A stretch of 45,451 nt of DNA from Oscillatoriales cyanobacterium (GTDB taxonomy: Bacteria; Cyanobacteriota; Cyanobacteriia; Cyanobacteriales; Laspinemataceae), in NCBI GenBank assembly GCA_011390955.1, contig JAABRM010000059.1:1-45451 (forward strand), in the 5' to 3' direction. The notes below the pieces were generated by a model that did no database searches, was not told where the DNA came from, and worked only from the letters and a program-made list of their open reading frames with translations. A program made the position numbers and the translations under genes. This document shows positions 43,061-45,451 of this stretch, in pieces (positions within the stretch are counted from its first letter, which is position 1; each line of letters begins with the position of its first letter).

Positions 43061-44134
43061 ATGTTATTTCAATCTCGTCCGCTCCGTCAGGCTCTACTGG
43101 TTCCCTTGATGGCACTATCTCTAACAGTTTCTGCTTGTCAGCAACGTGAAAATACAACCACAGGGGAACAAAACACCGCTAATCAGACAACCCTTTCTCT
43201 CAGTGGTGCTGGGGCTAGTTTTCCCGCTCCCCTATATCAGCGTTGGTTTAAGGAATACAATACAGCCAATCCTAATATCGAAATCAGTTATCAATCCGTG
43301 GGCAGTGGCGCTGGAGTCAAGCAATTTATGGCTGGTACGGTGGATTTCGGTGCCAGCGATGGTGCCATGAAGCCTGAAGAAATTGCCCAGGTTAGCAAAG
43401 GGGTGGTACTGCTGCCGATGACCGCTGGTAGTATTGTTCTCGCCTATAATTTACCCGGTGTAGAGGGTCTGAAACTTTCTCGGCAAAATTATGTTGATAT
43501 TTTGTTAGGGAAAATTACTCAGTGGAATGACCCCGCAATTGCGGCGGATAATCCCGGTCTTTCTTTGCCGGATCAGCCAATTCAAGTAGTTTATCGATCG
43601 GATGGGAGTGGCACCACAGAGGTTTTTACTAAGCATTTGAGCGCGATTAGCGAGGAATGGAAAGCCGGTCCCGGAGAAGCCAAAACTGTAGAATGGCCCG
43701 TTGGAGTTGGCGCGAAAGGTAATGAAGGGGTAACGGCTCAAATTAAGCAAAACCAAGGGGCGATCGGTTATGTTGAATTTAGCTATGCTAAATTACAAAA
43801 TTTACAAATGGCCACTCTAGAAAATAAATCCGGTAATTTTATCGCTCCTACCTTTGAATCAGCATCGAAGACTTTAGAAGCAGTGACTTTACCAGAAGAT
43901 TTGGTTGCCTTTATTGCCGATCCCGAAGGCACTGATTCATATCCGATTGTTACTTATACTTGGCTACTGGCTTACCAAGAATATGACAATCCTGAGAAAG
44001 CTAAAGCTTTGAGAGAAGTGTTGAAATGGTCACTCACTGAAGGTCAAAAAGTTAGTCAAGAGTTGGGCTATATTCCCCTTCCAGCAAATGTTGTATCTAA
44101 AGTGCAAGCATCTGTAGATACTATCAAACCATAG
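43061..44134 (+). CDS. pstS: Phosphate ABC transporter substrate-binding lipoprotein PstS
   Basis: 357 residues. PstS binds phosphate in the periplasm and passes it to the PstCAB transporter, which is not in the window. A lipoprotein signal peptide ends in the lipobox VSAC with C26. Phosphate-binding loops are seen in LSGAGASFPAPLYQRWFKEY, SYQSVGSGAGVKQFMAGTVD, FGASDGAM and VYRSDGSGTTEVFTKHL. The end, SQELGYIPLPANVVSKVQ, is also typical. AGAGG lies 6 bases before the ATG. It is the last gene of the phosphate cluster and is followed by a good terminator. Confidence 0.95.
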   Translation: MLFQSRPLRQALLVPLMALSLTVSACQQRENTTTGEQNTANQTTLSLSGAGASFPAPLYQRWFKEYNTANPNIEISYQSVGSGAGVKQFMAGTVDFGASDGAMKPEEIAQVSKGVVLLPMTAGSIVLAYNLPGVEGLKLSRQNYVDILLGKITQWNDPAIAADNPGLSLPDQPIQVVYRSDGSGTTEVFTKHLSAISEEWKAGPGEAKTVEWPVGVGAKGNEGVTAQIKQNQGAIGYVEFSYAKLQNLQMATLENKSGNFIAPTFESASKTLEAVTLPEDLVAFIADPEGTDSYPIVTYTWLLAYQEYDNPEKAKALREVLKWSLTEGQKVSQELGYIPLPANVVSKVQASVDTIKP

Positions 44135-44146
44135 AAAAATTTTGTT

Positions 44147-44183
44147 GGACTAGCCTTAGATCGATCGCTAGTCCTTGTTTATT
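44147..44183 (+). terminator. Terminator of pstS
   Basis: GGACTAGC and GCTAGTCC form a perfect 8-base stem with a 12-base loop, followed by TTGTTTATT. It starts 13 bases after the pstS stop codon. Confidence 0.75.
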
Positions 44184-44307
44184 ACTTGACCGTCAATATC
44201 TCCATAAAATGCCACTGGGAAAGATCCTATTTCACCAGGGCAATTTTTTGTTAGATAACTTTAGATAACTTTTGATTAGATTTCATCCACCCCAGTTTTT
44301 GCCGCTG

Positions 44308-45165
44308 TTATCCTTTGAACTTCATACTCAAGTCCAGCCACGATGAACGGGTAATTGGTGCGCTGGTAGAGATGTAGTCTACCCCAGTTTCGGCAACGGT
44401 GCGGATATTTTCTAAAGTGATGTTACCAGAGGCTTCGATCTTGATTCTTGGGTTCTGTTGGCGAATCTTTTTTACTGCTTGGCGCATCCGATCTGGTGAC
44501 ATATTATCCAGCATGATAATATCCGCGCCATGTTTTAAGGCTGCTTCTACTTGATCCAGAGTTTCTGTTTCTACTTCTATGGTCAACGGATAAGGGATTT
44601 GATCTCGGATATTGGCGATCGCCTCTCCAATTCCTCCAGCCGCCGCAATATGATTATCTTTAATCATCACCGCATCATCAAGTCCCAGGCGATGGTTTCT
44701 CGCTCCTCCGACTTGCGTCGCATACTTTTCCAACAGTCTCAGTCCGGGAGTTGTTTTGCGGGTATCAACCAGTTGCACTGGTAGATCGGCAATTTTGTTC
44801 ACATATTGCCTGGTCAGAGTGGCAATCCCACTTAAGCGCATCGTTACGTTTAGCGCAACTCTTTCCCCTAACAGCAGATTATCCGAGGATCCAGAAAGGC
44901 CCGCAATCACTTGTCCTGGTTGGCAGCATTCCCCTTCTTCGATCAATGCTTCCCACTGAATATTTGGATCCAATAAATAAAATATCCGACTGGCGATCGG
45001 CAATCCGGCAATCACTCCCGGTGCTTTGGCCACCCATTCAGCTTCTTGACTAAGTGCTTTGCCTTTCTGGAAGACCCCAGAGGTGCGATCGCCTCGACCA
45101 ATATCCTCTCGTAACCAATCTTGCAATACAGGATCCAACACGACCCAAGGAGCCAATACAGCCAT
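44308..45165 (-). CDS. nadC: Nicotinate-nucleotide pyrophosphorylase (carboxylating)
   Basis: 285 residues. It turns quinolinate and phosphoribosyl pyrophosphate into nicotinate mononucleotide, CO2 and pyrophosphate in de novo NAD synthesis. Family segments: WLREDIGRGDRTSG, RVALNVTMRLSGIATLT, DTRKTTPGLRLLEKYA, GGARNHRLGLDDAVMIKDNH, IEVETETLDQVEAALKHGAD, IIMLDNMSPDRMR and IEASGNITLENI. All catalytic basic residues in these stretches are present and the length is normal. ATG start. No other NAD gene is nearby. Confidence 0.95.
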   Translation of the reverse strand: MAVLAPWVVLDPVLQDWLREDIGRGDRTSGVFQKGKALSQEAEWVAKAPGVIAGLPIASRIFYLLDPNIQWEALIEEGECCQPGQVIAGLSGSSDNLLLGERVALNVTMRLSGIATLTRQYVNKIADLPVQLVDTRKTTPGLRLLEKYATQVGGARNHRLGLDDAVMIKDNHIAAAGGIGEAIANIRDQIPYPLTIEVETETLDQVEAALKHGADIIMLDNMSPDRMRQAVKKIRQQNPRIKIEASGNITLENIRTVAETGVDYISTSAPITRSSWLDLSMKFKG

Positions 45166-45229
45166 AAATTTTCCGTCCTAAACTCTCTTATATATAGTCG
45201 CCTCGATTGGTATTAAATGAGTCAGGAAA

Positions 45230-45270
45230 ATTAAAAAGCCCAAAACCCTTACCAGACAAAGGTTTTGGGG
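45230..45270 (-). terminator. Stem-loop with T-run on the minus strand
   Basis: CCCAAAACC and GGTTTTGGG (one bulged base) around a loop of about 11 bases; on the minus strand the stem ends in TTTTTAATTTT. It lies 65 bases upstream of nadC and would stop minus-strand transcription entering from the right. Confidence 0.55.
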
Positions 45271-45309
45271 GTGCCAAAAAATTTTTTTCAAAAAAGTTGG
45301 TTTTAGGGG

Positions 45310-45338
45310 TTGACAAACCAATTCAGGTTTGTTAGATT
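45310..45338 (+). promoter_or_regulatory. Strong promoter, probably of an rRNA operon
   Basis: Perfect -35 TTGACA (45310-45315), 17-base spacer, -10 TAGATT (45333-45338). The following 110 bases contain no start codon with a ribosome site and no open frame. They include AGTTTGAAAGCC and end in GTCAAGTTAATCCTTTTTTT, which resembles, as I remember them, the leaders just before cyanobacterial 16S genes. The 16S gene itself would begin just outside the window. The promoter is visible; the rRNA identity is inference. Confidence 0.5.
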
Positions 45339-45451
45339 AGTAAAGTGCCTGAAGGACGAAACGCCCCACGGCACCCCGCACCTCGATAACTCAATAGTTT
45401 GAAAGCCTATCACATTTTGTTGGATCTCGTCAAGTTAATCCTTTTTTTCAC

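Overview
The window comes from a cyanobacterium, most likely a filamentous Oscillatoriales-type strain. The evidence is the very frequent HIP1 octamer (GCGATCGC), the gene content (RpaB, a CCB2/CCB4-type cytochrome-assembly protein, a DesD-type delta-6 acyl-lipid desaturase, an fbp-tal-zwf-opcA set, an SLH-containing porin) and many short dispersed repeats. The genus call is inference; no 16S sequence is present, although a candidate rRNA promoter and leader lies at the right edge.

Layout. 0.2-6.9 kb: minus-strand genes for a copper-type P1B ATPase, several small membrane proteins and a CPBP-family protease, separated by copies of a GGTGGGCA palindrome. 6.9-11.8 kb: an accessory island with MntA-HepT, XisH-XisI, a VapB-like gene with a broken VapC, and a Uma2 nuclease. 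Copies of an AAACCGGGTTTCT inverted-repeat element lie between nearly all modules, and one copy has cut off vapC. 11.8-17.8 kb: the oxidative pentose phosphate/Calvin set fbp-tal-zwf-opcA, with a clear terminator after opcA and a 212-bp tandem duplication between tal and zwf. 18.3-22.0 kb: a small conserved-looking protein and a B12-dependent ribonucleotide reductase carrying an intein with a LAGLIDADG endonuclease. 22.4-28.3 kb: a STAS protein, hrcA and a rhodanese, interrupted by two IS200/IS605-family elements. One is TnpB only; the other has a decayed tnpA beside an intact divergent tnpB. 28.8-33.7 kb: desD, the CCB-like gene, rpaB and the divergent radA. 34.0-37.1 kb: a WD40 protein with an unrecognised N-terminal region, and a creatininase-family enzyme. 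37.4-44.1 kb: a phosphate-starvation cluster on the plus strand (SphR, SphS, PhoU, porin, PstS). 44.3-45.2 kb: nadC. 45.3 kb to the end: a strong promoter reading out of the window.

How the genes work together. FBPase, transaldolase, G6PDH and its activator OpcA handle the light/dark switch of sugar-phosphate flow. SphS/SphR with PhoU sense phosphate limitation, while PstS and possibly the porin collect phosphate. RpaB and DesD belong to light and temperature acclimation. I found no clearly new multi-gene system. The best leads are the repeat-punctuated toxin-antitoxin island, the intein whose +1 residue appears to be a redox-active cysteine of the reductase, the two TnpB genes that stay intact without a working TnpA, and the repeat-expanded linker in the SphS ATPase domain.
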